This document shows positions 21,040 to 33,215 of a DNA stretch of 64,000 bases, one piece after another (position 1 is the first letter of the stretch; each line of letters starts with the position of its first letter). The notes beneath the pieces were generated by a model, which had not been told where the DNA came from, did no database searches, and saw only the letters and a list, made by a program, of their open reading frames with translations. The position numbers were made by a program, and so were the translations under genes. Origin of the DNA: Toxorhynchites rutilus septentrionalis (lineage: Eukaryota > Arthropoda > Insecta > Diptera > Culicidae); assembly GCF_029784135.1 (NCBI RefSeq), contig NC_073746.1, positions 73,884,042 through 73,948,041 on the forward strand, given 5' to 3'.

Positions 21040-22280
21040 TTGACATGGGACTACGTCTAACCGGAATATATGGAGGGTAAAATGAAAACCTAAATACAGA
21101 ACATGCAGGAAAAAATGAAAGATTTCGAATGCTTATAGCTCGAACATTTCGTACTGGATAGGAGAGATGTTTGCATCACTTGATAGGGAATATTTCTACG
21201 CATCTATCGCAACTAACAAAATGTTGTTTTTCATTAGATAAACAATTGAATAACTGTAAAATATTAGGCGTTATCTAAACGCCCTAACTACCTCGTTTTG
21301 ATTGGCCCGATTTACGGTTTCCCTAACACAGCCATCAAAACCAAGCAGCCTTGGGGAAATCGGCATTGCAAATACATGAAAGTAGGGGGACTTTTGTTCT
21401 CATCGAAAAATGTTCCCTAACACAGACTTTAAAACCAAGCAGCGAAATCGGCATTGCAAGCACACGAAAGAGCCTAGAGGCGAGTGAACTGAAAAGTTTA
21501 AACCCTCTTAAAGCCAAAAAGAAGAAAAAGAACACACGAAAGTAGGGGGAGCTTTTGTTCCCACCGAAATGTGTTCCCTAATAGAGATTTCTAAACCAAG
21601 GTGCCTGGAGAAATCGGTATTTCAAATTCATGCAAGTCGGGGGTATTTTTGTTCCGACTGGAATGTGTTTCCCTAACACAGACTTCAAAACCGTGGTTTC
21701 TGGGGAAATCGGCTCTGCAAATAAATGCAAACTGCGAGTACTTTTGTCCTCGCTTGCCTTTGTGCAGAGTGGAATATGTCTGTCCTAACATGATCTTCTA
21801 AACTTAGGAACCTGGGAAAATCGTGCAGCCACTAGAAGCGAATGAACTTCCCAGTTTCAAGCAAATTCTAGATTCGAGAAGTATGTACACTTTTGGGATG
21901 TAAACTTCAGAGGGAAATGTAAAATAAAATAATCGTTTGATAATTTTTTTGTCTTTATTGGAAAGATTTTCAGCCTTAGGCTGGTTCATCAAACGTTTGA
22001 TAATTCTTCCGTACATATATTTTGTTCTAGTCATCATACCAAACGTAAAAGGTCCGTCATTAAATTTACTTGTAACGAAGAACAATCAATCACAATAAAT
22101 GAATTGACTTTACATGGCATTTGTTCATTTTTTTCACTCACAGAGCAAATATATTGAACTCAATTGAATTTGGAAACTGTTTCATTCAATCTCGAGAATA
22201 TATTCAATACAAACAGATGATTGCTAAGCTAAGGTATTCCCACGTCAACATTGCGGTTATATCATAGATACAACCCACTC
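21040..22280 (+). mobile_element. HINE-like element, directly following the previous copy
   Basis: The 5' end TTGACATGGGACTACGTC sits in a T-run. The 3' end has CCCACGTCAACATTGCGG, the hairpin GGTTATATC/GATACAACC, CCACTC and ten Ts. It is nearly identical over more than 1 kb to the copy nested in mariner B (46481-47719), so the family was active recently. It lies head-to-tail after the 19.8-21.0 kb copy with only a shared T-run between them. Confidence 0.8.
21330..21830 (+). repeat. 95-bp minisatellite inside HINE-like element
   Basis: About five units occur, starting around AAACCAAGCAGCCTTGGGG at 21338. One unit is interrupted at about 21464-21532 by a sequence ending in an A/G-rich run (AAAAAGAAGAAAAAG), which the sister array at 46740-47270 lacks at the same place. 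Confidence 0.8.
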
Positions 22281-25200
22281 TTTTTTTTTTGTAATCAGAT
22301 ACAAGTATAACAACAAACTTGTTGCAAGTGTAACTTGAAAATCGCTTGTATTATTTCATTATTTTACTGGTATGCTACAAACTTTTTTCTAAAATACTGA
22401 TAGGGGGTTGTTCCACTGGGATTAATATTCGGAAAGGGGGAATGGAGCAAAAAAGGTCGAAAACCACTGTTCTAGTTCCTAGTTCTTCTAGCAATATCAG
22501 TGCCATCAAAAATGAAGTTGAAGCAGAAGCAAATCAAATTTAAACTAGTGACACTGAGAAGTAGTAACCAAATGGCGCTGGAAAATACTATCAATTAATA
22601 TGTTTTTTTCGGAACTTCCGCCTGGTATGCTTGGTATTTTTTCATGAGTAATAAATACATTTTTTCGTATTTGAAATTGTGTTAAAATGTATTATCAAAA
22701 TTAAATATCTTCACAATAAGTCAAATGTCTTCAAAATCAGAACATATCTTCACATCTCTCACTCCTGATCTAGGATCGCTGACGTTGACGTTCAATGTGT
22801 TGGGCAAATTAAGATTTCATTTTTTTCACTTTTTGAGCTCCAAATACCCTCTGTGCATTGGTCGGATTTTTTTTTTTGGTTTCGTTGCGGCACTATGTCG
22901 AACACAAAATTCAATACCGTTCCATGAAGCGCTACATTTGGGTAAAAGCAATTCCCTTCAGTCGCTAATGAGAGCAGATTATCTTCCCCCTCGGCCAATG
23001 ACGAATCGTTCGGCAAACAGGTAAACAGGTAAACAAACAAACACAAAAAGATCGGAAACAATTCCGTTCGACTCAATTTTGTCTTGTTCGATTCCCAACT
23101 TATGATTGGAATGTCACGATTCATTAGTCTAACGGAGCTCTGGCTGTTGGTTCGATGACTCTTCGCATCAGCATCTGCACTCCTCGGGCACGGAACATTG
23201 TCCTACTGGCCAAGAGGTCATTTGAGGATTACTTCAGATTTGTTTGCCCCTCCTCAGAGCGCTTTCGACCCGAGCGCTTGGCTGCACCCGATTCGGGGTT
23301 ATCAAAGTGAATTATAATACGAGACGAAATCTCAGCCGAAGATGAGCGCGCGCGTTCTCTCTGGACGACCTGCGTTCGTGATTACAAAATTATGGCCATA
23401 AATCTTGGCGGGAACATGGCCCCACGGAACCCGCTCGGGGTACGAATTTTCCCAAGGATGTAATTCGCGTGTAGATCTACTTGTTGTGCTACACATCTTC
23501 GGACCATTTGCCAACCTGACCCCGTGAAAAAAAAAAATGGAGAAAGAAAACACAAGAAGTCGAAGTCGGAGTTGGAGAGTTTGGGCAACATCTGCTGCTG
23601 CTGCTGCGATGGCCCCAACATGAGTACATGTGAAGATGAGCTTCGCCGGGGCGAATGCGTGAGAGAAAGTTCGGTTTGTAGTCGCCGTCGTGTCGAAAAG
23701 TCAGATTTGATTAATTTCCGCAAGCTGACATAATTAAGTCTTACAACACACACGCATGCGGTTTTCTCGGGGGCAATTTTTGGGGGGCTTTATCTCGGAT
23801 GCGGCAGCGGCTAAGAAGAAAGTCATACCATGAGAATAAATGCTGAGTAATGACCCCGGTGGGAATGACTGTTACAAGTAGTTTTTGTACTCTTTTTGGG
23901 CCAAAAATGAATGCACGCCTTCAATGCTGATAGCGCGGTCATGTAGAACATGGCTCTTCCTTTCCAGTATGTGATCAGCTCCCGCGATCTCGTTTCCCAG
24001 GATGTCGTCAGGTGAGATTACACAATCTTGGGTATCATGGAAAATGTTCTACCGAGAAGACTTTTCTCGCGGATGAGAGAGAGAGACAATTATAATAATG
24101 AAATTGTTTCAGAATCGCTGATGTCACATCACATTTGCGTTTACTTAATGTACTTTCAAAAGAATTATGCAGGTCAAAAACAAAACAAAAAACACACATG
24201 AAAGTGGGCACCGTAGAGCTGTCCGGCGACAGCAACTCAAAAAAAAAAAACAAGAAAAAAATTAAACTGAACGATGGACCCGTGTGGGGTGGAGGACCTA
24301 CGCGCTACGTAATGTAATGTCGCGTTTTACCGGGCGTCTCCGTTTCACCAGACGCGAGAGATAGAAGAGACATCAGGTCACATTTTACAGCCCAACCGAG
24401 CGATATGTCTGCGCCCAGGGAATGGGTCTCTGTCGTAACAGGTGAGAGTCAAGTGTCATTGCTGTTATTTATGTTCCCTAGGCGAGACGGGGACACTTAA
24501 AATGTGTCCACCTTGGCCCAGGGTTAGGCTTCTCTGTTTTTTCGCTTTTTTGCCCCGTTCAACTTCTGGAGCGAACAGAAAAACGAAAACAAAAAATTAT
24601 GATGTTGTACTGCACCACGTCATGTTTAATATAGAGCCGGAGCCCGCGCGGGGGGAAACTAGATGTTACGGCTAACAAATTGTACCACATTCTTCCAACA
24701 TCTCACACTAGGTGTTAGGCTGGGAGTATTAGGTGAGCAATGGTGGGGATGCAATCGCTTTCATTGGACGTATTCTGTCGTTTTCAGTCTGTCTTGGAAA
24801 GTGATTTTTATCTCGATTCCCAGCTCCGAACCCTTTGCATGTGATCGGCACACGTTGGGAGACAGGCTGCGGGAGGTGATATATGGTGCGTTGAGGTGCG
24901 TGTTTAGGCGGAATTACACCGATATCTCACGGTCGCGGCCCGGAGGGGATCGAAGCGGACCGGTGACGATGGCGACGTTCATTAATCATCACGTGTGATG
25001 GGGGTATTGCGACAATTAGAAAGTACTTTCAAGATTAGAAACCGCTATTTGATAGACCCGGGCTCAGCTTGGGTTAAAAGGTTTTCCGGAGACGCCACTT
25101 GCCACTTTGTCGCCCTTCATTTGAGGTTGCATGTTTCATAGAAAGCCTTCAGCTACAGATGGAATCAAACCTCCCTGAAATATCAAGGTGTTTTGTAAGT

Positions 25201-25459
25201 TTGTAAGGAATTTACGGTTTAATGCAAAAATACATATAAACTGAAGGAAAGAAAGAATCATGGATTCTGGTATCCATACCATACCAAAGAGATCGCAAAG
25301 ACAGCAGACTAACATATATTTGGAAAAGTAACGTGTAAACAGTGATGTGATTAATCCACACTGAACAAAATACATTTCTGATGCTATTTACTCTAGAGCA
25401 ACTCCGGGTAAATTCTACGTGCTCACGCTAAGCAAACGTCAAACACAAACGATAATGAG
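22281..25459. other. About 3.2 kb with no supported gene
   Basis: Unique-looking DNA. Between about 23100 and 25010 G+C rises, with short CTG/CAG runs (23591-23610) and GC-rich blocks such as CGGTCGCGGCCCGGAGGGG near 24930. No open frame over 125 codons has any recognisable motif. It may be conserved non-coding DNA or a fragment of a host intron. Confidence 0.45.
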
Positions 25460-25461
25460 TA

Positions 25462-26394
25462 GAGGAACTGGTACAAATTCGGTACCCCTTTTTGTTTTTT
25501 TGGACTTAGCCCTTGGCCAATGTTCGAATTTTTCATATTACGTCAGCTTATGAAGGGATCTATTGCGGACATTTCCCCGCAAACCGATTTCAAAAATCTT
25601 GATTTGGCTCGGAGCTTTGAGTATAGAAGTGAAACAACTCAAATTCGAGTACCCGAGATGCCTGGGTATAAATTTGGCACCCCATTTTTTATTTTTTTCA
25701 AATTAAAAGAATCGTCCTGAAATCACTGAAAAATGCATCTTTTGACATTTTCATACAGAATAGAAGTGAAGTGCACTATCCTACGTGAATTAACTCAACT
25801 TTGACGAAAAAGCATGCAATTTTACAGAACAAAGAGGAACAAAAAAACGATTTTTTCAAAAAAAAGTGAACAAATTTCAACTCGATTTATATCTAACTAA
25901 AAAAGATAAACGAATGAAAATTCTTTACAAATCGGGCGAAACTAAATTTTGCTGCGTGGACATGCAATACTTAGCATAGTGTATCATCAACACTATGTTT
26001 ACATTGGGGTGCCAAATTACCCGCACACTGAATTTTCGCTTTGGAATGAAATCTATGAAATTTGTGATTAAAATCTCGATACACTTACTCGAATTCGTTG
26101 TTGAAGAACATCAATTTCTTGATCCAAATCAGCTTTCATATTTAAAATCGGCTCACTATTCACTTTTTAATGATTTTTCAAAAGACGCACATGAAAATTT
26201 TTCGAGATTTCAAAAACAACAAAACTTGATTTTTTTTAAAGAAAACACAGATATTTTGGGTTTTTGGCATCTGACGTTTGTTAATACATTACTAGAACAT
26301 TTTTTTTATTCACCACCAGAGTGCCCTCATTACCGCCGGAGATCCGGGTGGGTACCAAATTACTCACGGGGTACCGAATTTGTACCAGTTCCTC
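25462..26394. mobile_element. TA-flanked element with 28-bp inverted ends
   Basis: GAGGAACTGGTACAAATTCG at 25462 is matched by its perfect inverse ending at 26394; the match is 27-28 bp long, through GTACCCC. TA flanks both sides (25460-25461, 26395-26396), as for Tc1/mariner-type elements. At 933 bp with no recognisable transposase, it is probably a non-autonomous derivative. The 136-codon + strand frame at 25995-26405 runs out through the end repeat and looks like chance. Confidence 0.8.
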
Positions 26395-26621
26395 TAGTGT
26401 TATGAGATTTTTGCCGATTATGTTATAATTCAAATGTAGTTCTCATTTGAAATGATAGTGAAACCAAGGGATTACTCTGAAGAAGCAATTGTAATATTAA
26501 TTTTATAGTTATATCATCAGTGCATTAAGTATTTCAAGATATTAGAACGAAGTGTCCGAAATATGATTCAGAACGGTATGGTCAGCGGTTGATGCATCTC
26601 ATCAACAGACGAGAAAAGCAC

Positions 26622-26720
26622 TATAAAAGTTGAGTTCGCACTGGTCAGCCCCAGTTACTACCTACCATGTTACCATGTTGAACGGAAGCGTAAAATTTCT
26701 CGTCTCGTAATGCATTCTCA
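26622..26720 (+). promoter_or_regulatory. Candidate Pol II core promoter
   Basis: TATAAAAG at 26622 is followed 31 bases on by an initiator-like CCAGTTAC, within CTGGTCAGCCCCAGTTAC. An ATG begins a very short frame (MLNGSVKFLVS) at about 26686, which could be a small first exon. No downstream coding exon is recognisable in this window. The spacing is canonical for insects, but the sequence alone does not prove use. Confidence 0.35.
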
Positions 26721-27442
26721 GAACATGCATGCAGCAGGCATAGTGCAGAGCTTGTTCTAGACACGCAGACGCAAAGCAGAAGAGAAATATCAAACAGAAC
26801 TTATCGCGTCGGTTTTCAAACCGTTAGATGGAGAGCGTTTGTGAATCACGTGAAAACATTGTTTATTCAATGGGTTGTCATAGGTGGTAGTGGAACAAAT
26901 ATAATTGTCAATATATAGGTGACATCAGGGTAAAACTGTCGCTCCCTGATTTTTCCAGTTGGAAGTATTTTTTTTGCATACTTTCCGATGTCCCCTTTAC
27001 ACACTTGTCATTTTTTACGTCACAGAAAAAAACAACAAAACAAAACCAATCAGCAAACATGAGACAGTCCGTGTGAAATTTCGCTATTGGAATTTAAGGG
27101 GTTCAGTCGGAAAATTTGATACTTTCTGTGTGCCTAATTAATCTTAGATCATTGTTCGGTGTATTTTGCTGCTTATCGCTGGTTTGTGTTCCACTGACAG
27201 GTAAAATGGGTCCTTATTTTTTGTGGGTGTATCGATGTTTGGAAGACTAAACGGCAGAGCTGTATTGATATTCAGCTGAAAACAATTTCCGGTGGATTCT
27301 CACCCAAGCTGGCATTAAAACTATTGACACCGGACCAGGAGCAGAAGTTTGTCCATCATCTGCATGATCTTAAGATCCGTTTCTATGAAATCCTTATTAC
27401 CGATATCCGTCGTCTGGCCCTTGAACTGGCAAAAAAAAAAAA

Positions 27443-28661
27443 TCGAGGAGTTGTATCCGAGACACGACCGCTTAGGACGTAGGACTACGCAACCTTTTTT
27501 TTTAAATTTCTTGGTTTATCATTTCGGATATTATTTGCGAATACGTCGAAAGCTCGTAAATAACTCTTAAGTAAAAAGTTCCGGAGACCCTGAAAAGGTT
27601 TGACGGCTTGCGTGGTTTTCTAGAATCATTTCGAGAAGCAACGATTTTTTCTTGCCTTTGCGAGAACAATGCACTAATTGGTCATATGTCGCAATTTGTT
27701 TCTTTATATCAATGCACGCAATGCACCGAGTATTAAACGAGAGGCATCTTCCTTGCATCGCCATTCAACAAACATCAAACACGCCTCTAACAGATGCACA
27801 CAGTTGCAGCGATAAAAATGAAACATCGCGAGAATGACCGTTTATGAAAAATCGTTTCTGGACTCTCGGTCAAAATCGTCAGCAAAGCTAGGAGCTTGTT
27901 GCATCAGAACAGTGCCGATGCGCACGAGAGCAAATACCAATGACAACTAAAAGTATCGAAGGTGTGCTATTCACATGTACAGGAAATGAACAAGTTCTAT
28001 GTTTCGCGCAACGAAAACAAGCAACACACAAAGGCAAACACTGATGGCTAGAGGTGACCTATAATAATTTGCACTCTTCTCTTTTTCGCCTCCTTTGCCA
28101 TGGCTCGGATGGTTGTGTTAATTGCAATGCCAGATGCATTTCACGTGAAAGATTCGCTAGCGTTCACAGCTAGAGGAGAAACATAAAACACATAACGAGC
28201 AGAATAACGATCTTTGTTGTTTCGGACACAGATGGATTTTGAGAATTTTCCTCAGAGGAGATGCAATACTTAAACGCTAGCAACAGCTTACTTACTATGC
28301 AAGAGTGGAGTTTACTTCGCAAATATTCTCTTTTCGCTATCCCTCTTCGTTGTTACTATTTCAGCGGTTACATAAGTTGCCCGTTATTGACAGCTCTGTT
28401 CTGGAAAGCACACAATTGGACCGAATAAATGTATGGGAAAATGGGAATGCTTCCAATTTTCATCATTTTAAACCATATACAGACTATGGGATTGTAATGT
28501 ATATCATATCAAACAAATCATAGAAAATTTACGATTCGATTGGTTTGCAAATCGTTAAAATCCGTTCACAGCAAAAATAATTATTCAGTTACTTTATTTC
28601 ATGAAAACGTGACCTGTATTCTGATCCGGCACCCTTAATGTAATACGTATTCCTACGTCAA
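27443..28661 (-). mobile_element. HINE-like element, inverted copy
   Basis: On + it begins GAGTTGTATCCGAGACACGACCGC after 12 As and ends TATTCCTACGTCAAAAA. On the minus strand the 5' end is therefore TTGACGTAGGAATACG and the 3' end has the hairpin plus a T-run. The minus-strand first 250 bp (GGGTGCC, GTTTTCATGAAAT, CGGATTTTAACGATTTGCA) match the copies at 6587 and 29158. No coding sequence is visible. Confidence 0.75.
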
Positions 28662-28744
28662 AAATATCAACAGTTACAAACAAGTCAAACGGTCGAACAG
28701 TTACAGTAAGATTCAGTTATTCTAGTCTAGAGATTTAATGGAAA

Positions 28745-28925
28745 AAATGGATATTTCGCCGTCGCCACGGCCAACTTGGTCGAATTGCACTATGAACTGC
28801 TGCCCCATCCACCGTATTCTCCAGATTTGGCCCCGTGCGACTTTTTTTTTTGTTTCCAGACTTGAAAAAGCACTCGCCGGGCAGAAATTTGAGTCGAATG
28901 AGGAGGGCATCGCCGTCACGTAACT
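28745..28925 (+). pseudogene. Mariner transposase C-terminal fragment
   Basis: The frame ELLPHPPYSPDLAPCDFF, followed after a shift in a T-run by LKKALAGQKFESNEE, is typical of the third-Asp region of mariner transposases. Only about 60 codons remain, without ends. It differs from copies A and B, so it comes from a separate mariner lineage. Confidence 0.85.
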
Positions 28926-29157
28926 TCGACCAACAGAATTCAAAATCAAAAATCAACGAGTAAAAAAGGTAAATTATTCTTAATGAGGCTGTAAGCAAAG
29001 TAATTGACATATCGCGCTTAAAATTGACATTAAAACCAAGAATTTCGATTGAATAAAAAAAAATCTAACTTTCTTATCTTTATATACAGAGGTAAACATT
29101 GTTGAACAATGTTGTAGCTCCATTTGTCTTGAACAACATTGTAGAACAAAGTTTTTT

Positions 29158-29925
29158 CTGGCGTAGAACTACGTCTTCTATTAAGGGTGCCAAATCAGAA
29201 AACAGGTCATGTTTTTATGAAATGAAGTTAACGTTAATAACTATTTTGCCGTGAAGGATTCTGGCGGTTTACATACCTAACGAATCGGAAATTCCCTAAG
29301 ATTTGTTTGATATGCTATACAGTACAATCCCATAGTCTGTATATGGTTTAAATTGATGAAAATTGGAAGCATTCCCATTTCCTGATACATTTGTTCTGTC
29401 CATTTGTGTGTTTTCCCGATCAAAGAAAAAGAAGAAGAATGAAGGGGAATATTTGCCTAGAGTATAGACAGTGGATCTTGCTGAGGCAAACTTTAATTCG
29501 AATGCCTTTCTCAAGGCAATGGGGGTGGAGGAGTAATATGATGGATAAAGTAAAGATGGATAAAGCAATGCTCCCGAGTGCATTGGCCCTGTAACGATGC
29601 AACAATTGCCTAATTACTTTATGCTACGATTGACGATTGTTTGGTGTTGCAAATTATGCAGTCGTAATGACAAATATAAACAAGGAGGGGAGATAGCGGG
29701 AGGGAAATATTTACGCCAGGGTATTAGTAATTAGCCTTTCTCCAAGCAGTTAACATTGTTTGTTTTCTGTCATCAATGCATTGAACTGACGCTATGGTGA
29801 AGCAGGTGTTAAGGTTGTGCACCAAAAAATGTTTTGGGGAATAGCAAGTTATTCAATAAGTTATATTAAGTTATTAATTTATTTGGGCTCACGTGCCAAT
29901 CGCAAAACTGCTTTCAACTAGAAGC
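29158..29925 (+). mobile_element. HINE-like element, 3'-truncated
   Basis: It starts GGCGTAGAACTACGTC after a T-run and is collinear with copy 1 (6587-8676) through GGGTGCCAAATCAGAAAACA, GTTAACGTTAATAACTA, CATTGGCCCTGTAACGATGC and AAGTTATTAATTTATTTGG. Similarity stops near 29925, before the expected hairpin. It lacks the retroposon found in copy 1 at 7098 and so shows the pre-insertion state. Confidence 0.7.
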
Positions 29926-32150
29926 AGTCAAAATGACTTGCTTGGAAATCTGGTATTAATGGTCTCGATTACAAACAGCTGAAAAATATTCGATAAGTTG
30001 ATAAACGAATAACTTGAAAAATCAGACATCACTAATGTCATGTCATTTTCTGTTCTGAATAAGGTGAAATTTGTCTATGCATTGAGTTATACTATTGCAT
30101 ACGATGTTGTATTCAACATTCGTGATCATTTCCGTTTATCCTGTTCTAAAATCGATAGTTTCCAATAAGACACGTGAAATGGTCTAAAAACGGACCTTTC
30201 CAATTGGGATGAAAAATTTGAAGAAAGGAAACATTGCAAATTTATTGATAATGGAATCAAATTTTAAAATTATCAAGAAAACAAGTTTAGTTAAGCCAGT
30301 TATTCCCGCTCGAGAGGCAACCATATCGGAAACGACCACTCTGGCACTGCATGAACGAAATAATCGACCTTAAAATTGGAACCGAAATGTGTCCCAAATA
30401 GAGGAGGCGATGGGATATTCTCACAGCACGATACCTCGACTCACCGAAAGGTCTGAGGCCTGAGGTATACTGGTTACTACCACCTTCATCGTTACAGCTC
30501 ATTAGCGAGTGCTAATTTTCCACATTTTACGGGGTAGATTATGGCACCCGCGTTCCAGCGGGTCAGGTGAGCGGGTGAATCGGTGCGGAGGTGTTGATTC
30601 CAGCTGGGCTGCACAATGACACCTCGCACCGGCTCCGATTCGATCCCGTTGATTAAGTGCCAATGGCCTCTCGATGGCCATTGGGCAAATGGGACCGTAT
30701 CAGGTTGATATACTACGGAGTGCATTATTAGTTTTGCAGCGCTTGGAGAGAGCCTTACCAAAACCTGTATACTATACTGCATCCACCTATCCTCGGTACA
30801 TTTATTACAAATTTCCTCACATTAAATCCAGCTTTTCGTTTCGATTACCTTAATCGCACAAAGGCAAACAAACAACCGCAAAAAATAAATATAATTACGC
30901 AGAATGCCATCGTCGGGTTGCTGCTGCTGCTGCGGCCAGAAGTCCTCCACTCGGTGCCTTGCCATTTCGCAGGGGAACGACCAATCGACAAAATATAAAT
31001 GAAGTGCAATATGGTGCATTTCTTTGCCCTCCTTCTTCCTCCGAGTCTTTCTTTCTGCGGCCTTTCGGATAATTTAGAGAACGACTTGTCGGCGGCGGTT
31101 CAACCTGTTGGGTGCCACATGTTCAACGAACTCTCGCTCTTGCTGGACCAGAGGATAGGTGCATACAGCAGGCAGCAACGTGGTTCAAGATTCCCGAAAG
31201 GAGGGGCAAGGATGCTGGATGATGATCACGGGAGAATGTGAATTAGTTACGAAACTGGATCGAATCAACGCTAATGAGTTCTGTATGAAATTTGTACTCG
31301 AAAGATGATTGAAAATAAAAACAACAAAGTGGGATAGTTTGCATTTAGTGTACCAATGCCCGGAAATGAATTGGATATTATATTTATTTTTTAACTTTAT
31401 CAAATGTAAAGTGTATTATTTATATAATTGAATTATTAGTTTATTTTAGTTTAGATTGTTATCCTCGAAGCGAGCTAACTTCTCTTTCTGATAAATGGAA
31501 TGCAATCACTATAGAATCTTTCGTTAATTTAGTGTAAGGTATTTGTGAATTACTAAATTCTTACATATTTGTACGTTTTTTTATTATCACGTCTTCGATA
31601 AATGATTCTCTCATAAAGGAAATTTTCCATAATTACTTAATATTTTCATGTTTTAGATTTTCGTGTAGAATCGACCCCTATTAACACCAGGTTTACGGGA
31701 CGCGTTATTTTGGCGCATTGCGATTTTTTAAGGAAAATTACGAAAATCATCTGCATTTCTATTCCATCTCTCATAATGACTTTTATGCATTGATTGAGGT
31801 AAATATATATTGATGTTTATTTTCTTTAAAAGCGTTGAAATATTCAAATTATCTATGTGGTATACGTATCTCTACGAATATGCGTCAATTTGACGCGATC
31901 GTAATGTTGACAAAATTTAACGTAAACATGCAAACATCACAGCAATCATAAATAGGAATGTACCGACAATACTTCGATCCGTTAACTTCGTTATCCGATA
32001 TCGTTATCTCAAATGAAACAAGCAATAAACAACTGTTGCCGAGAAGCAACAATAGAAATAACGAAACACAGAAAATCAATTGAAGTCAGTGTGCGAAGAG
32101 GTTTTAAAAATTTCAATTGCTTAGTATTGGAAAATGGAATACTAGACTAT
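29926..32150. other. About 2.2 kb with no supported gene
   Basis: 30280-31260 has higher G+C and a CTGCTGCTGCTGCGG run at 30919-30934. No frame carries a recognisable domain. 31260-32150 is AT-rich without visible features. Confidence 0.4.
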
Positions 32151-33122
32151 TTGACGTAGGACTACGTCTTTCATTTCTGTACCGGGGTGTGATTTCAAAG
32201 TTTCGAAAACGAGATAATGACGCTGGAGTGCAAGGTTTTGAGCGTTAATACCTCTTTACCGGCTGAATGGAGTGGTATAACAATCACTTCATTCGAAAGA
32301 TAAAGTGTCAAAGAGTTATATGATTGTCACTTATTGGTCCAAAAATCGTTTCAAAAACTCAAAAATTGCTTTGAAAACAGGCTATTGAAATCAAAACAAA
32401 CTGCTCATTGATAATGATTGCTTTTGTGGTGATCGGAATGTGTTCCCGAACACGGACGCAAAATTAAGGCACCTGGAAAATTCGTCATCGCGAATATATG
32501 CAGGCTGTGATTTCTTTTACTCGCTTGCAAATGCGCTCGAGTAAAGGAAGGTTTCTGCAATCGGTTTCCGTGATGCAATCGTATCGAAGAGCATTAGTTT
32601 CTGTGTTCCTTTTGTATGAAATGGCCATGAAGGAATGTTTGTGATTGCGGTCGAGCGAAGGAGATTTGCGCATTCGGTTTCAGTGATGCAATCGTATCCA
32701 AGAGCATCAGTTTCTATTCTGCTTCCACGTGGCTTGGTCATGGAAACTCTCGTATATTATTCTCAAAAGAACTAAACAGAATTATGTATTAAACTTCATC
32801 AGTTGCATCAGTTGCAAACCCAACGGTTATTTTCTGGACCACCAACAAGTTCGAAATAGTTGAATTTCATGTTAATACCAATTTCATACTCATACTCACA
32901 GATTAACAATCTCTAGAGAATTCATTCAGATGTAATTTCAAACGAATGATTACAGAGCCAACGGTAGTCCTACGTTTACCTTGCGGCTATATCACAGATA
33001 TAACCCATTTCTAGTTTTTTGAATCAGTATCACTTATTACGTTATTGTGAACCTCAACGTTATTGTCAACGGTAGTCCTACGTCTACCTTGCGGCTATAT
33101 CACAGATATAACCCATTTCTAG
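32151..33122 (+). mobile_element. HINE-like element with duplicated 3' end
   Basis: The 5' end TTGACGTAGGACTACGTC, then TTTCATTTCTGTACCGGGG, matches the 57958 copy for about 240 bp (CGTTAATACCTC, CACTTCATTCGAAAGATAAA, AACAGGCTATTGAAATCA). One 95-bp minisatellite-like unit lies near 32433-32510, followed by a direct repeat of about 120 bp (32540-32740). The hairpin end occurs twice, at 32961 and 33069. Confidence 0.75.
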
Positions 33123-33168
33123 TTTTTTGAATCAGTATCACTTATTACGTTATTGTGAACCTCAATTA
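32961..33168 (+). repeat. 108-bp tandem duplication spanning a transposon end
   Basis: ACGGTAGTCCTACGT...AACCCATTTCTAGTTTTTTG...GTTATTGTGAACCTCAA occurs twice, 108 bp apart, with only one or two differences. The unit covers the inverted end motif, the hairpin and about 55 bp beyond the element. Confidence 0.9.
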
Positions 33169-33215
33169 TACATATTTGCATTTTTTACTTATAGTATACT
33201 TAGTGGAGTTGTATG

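Noticed and set aside
23591..23610. CTG repeat as part of a coding polyglutamine or polyleucine exon
   Set aside because: The surrounding frames are short on both strands and carry no domain. Such runs are frequent in insect non-coding DNA.
25995..26405. A 136-codon + strand frame in the TA-flanked element
   Set aside because: It extends through the terminal inverted repeat, resembles no transposase, and is AT-rich by chance.
31676..31720. A TTAA-flanked end (TTAACACCAGGTTTACGGG) of a piggyBac-like element
   Set aside because: No inverted partner end was found within reach, so no element can be drawn.
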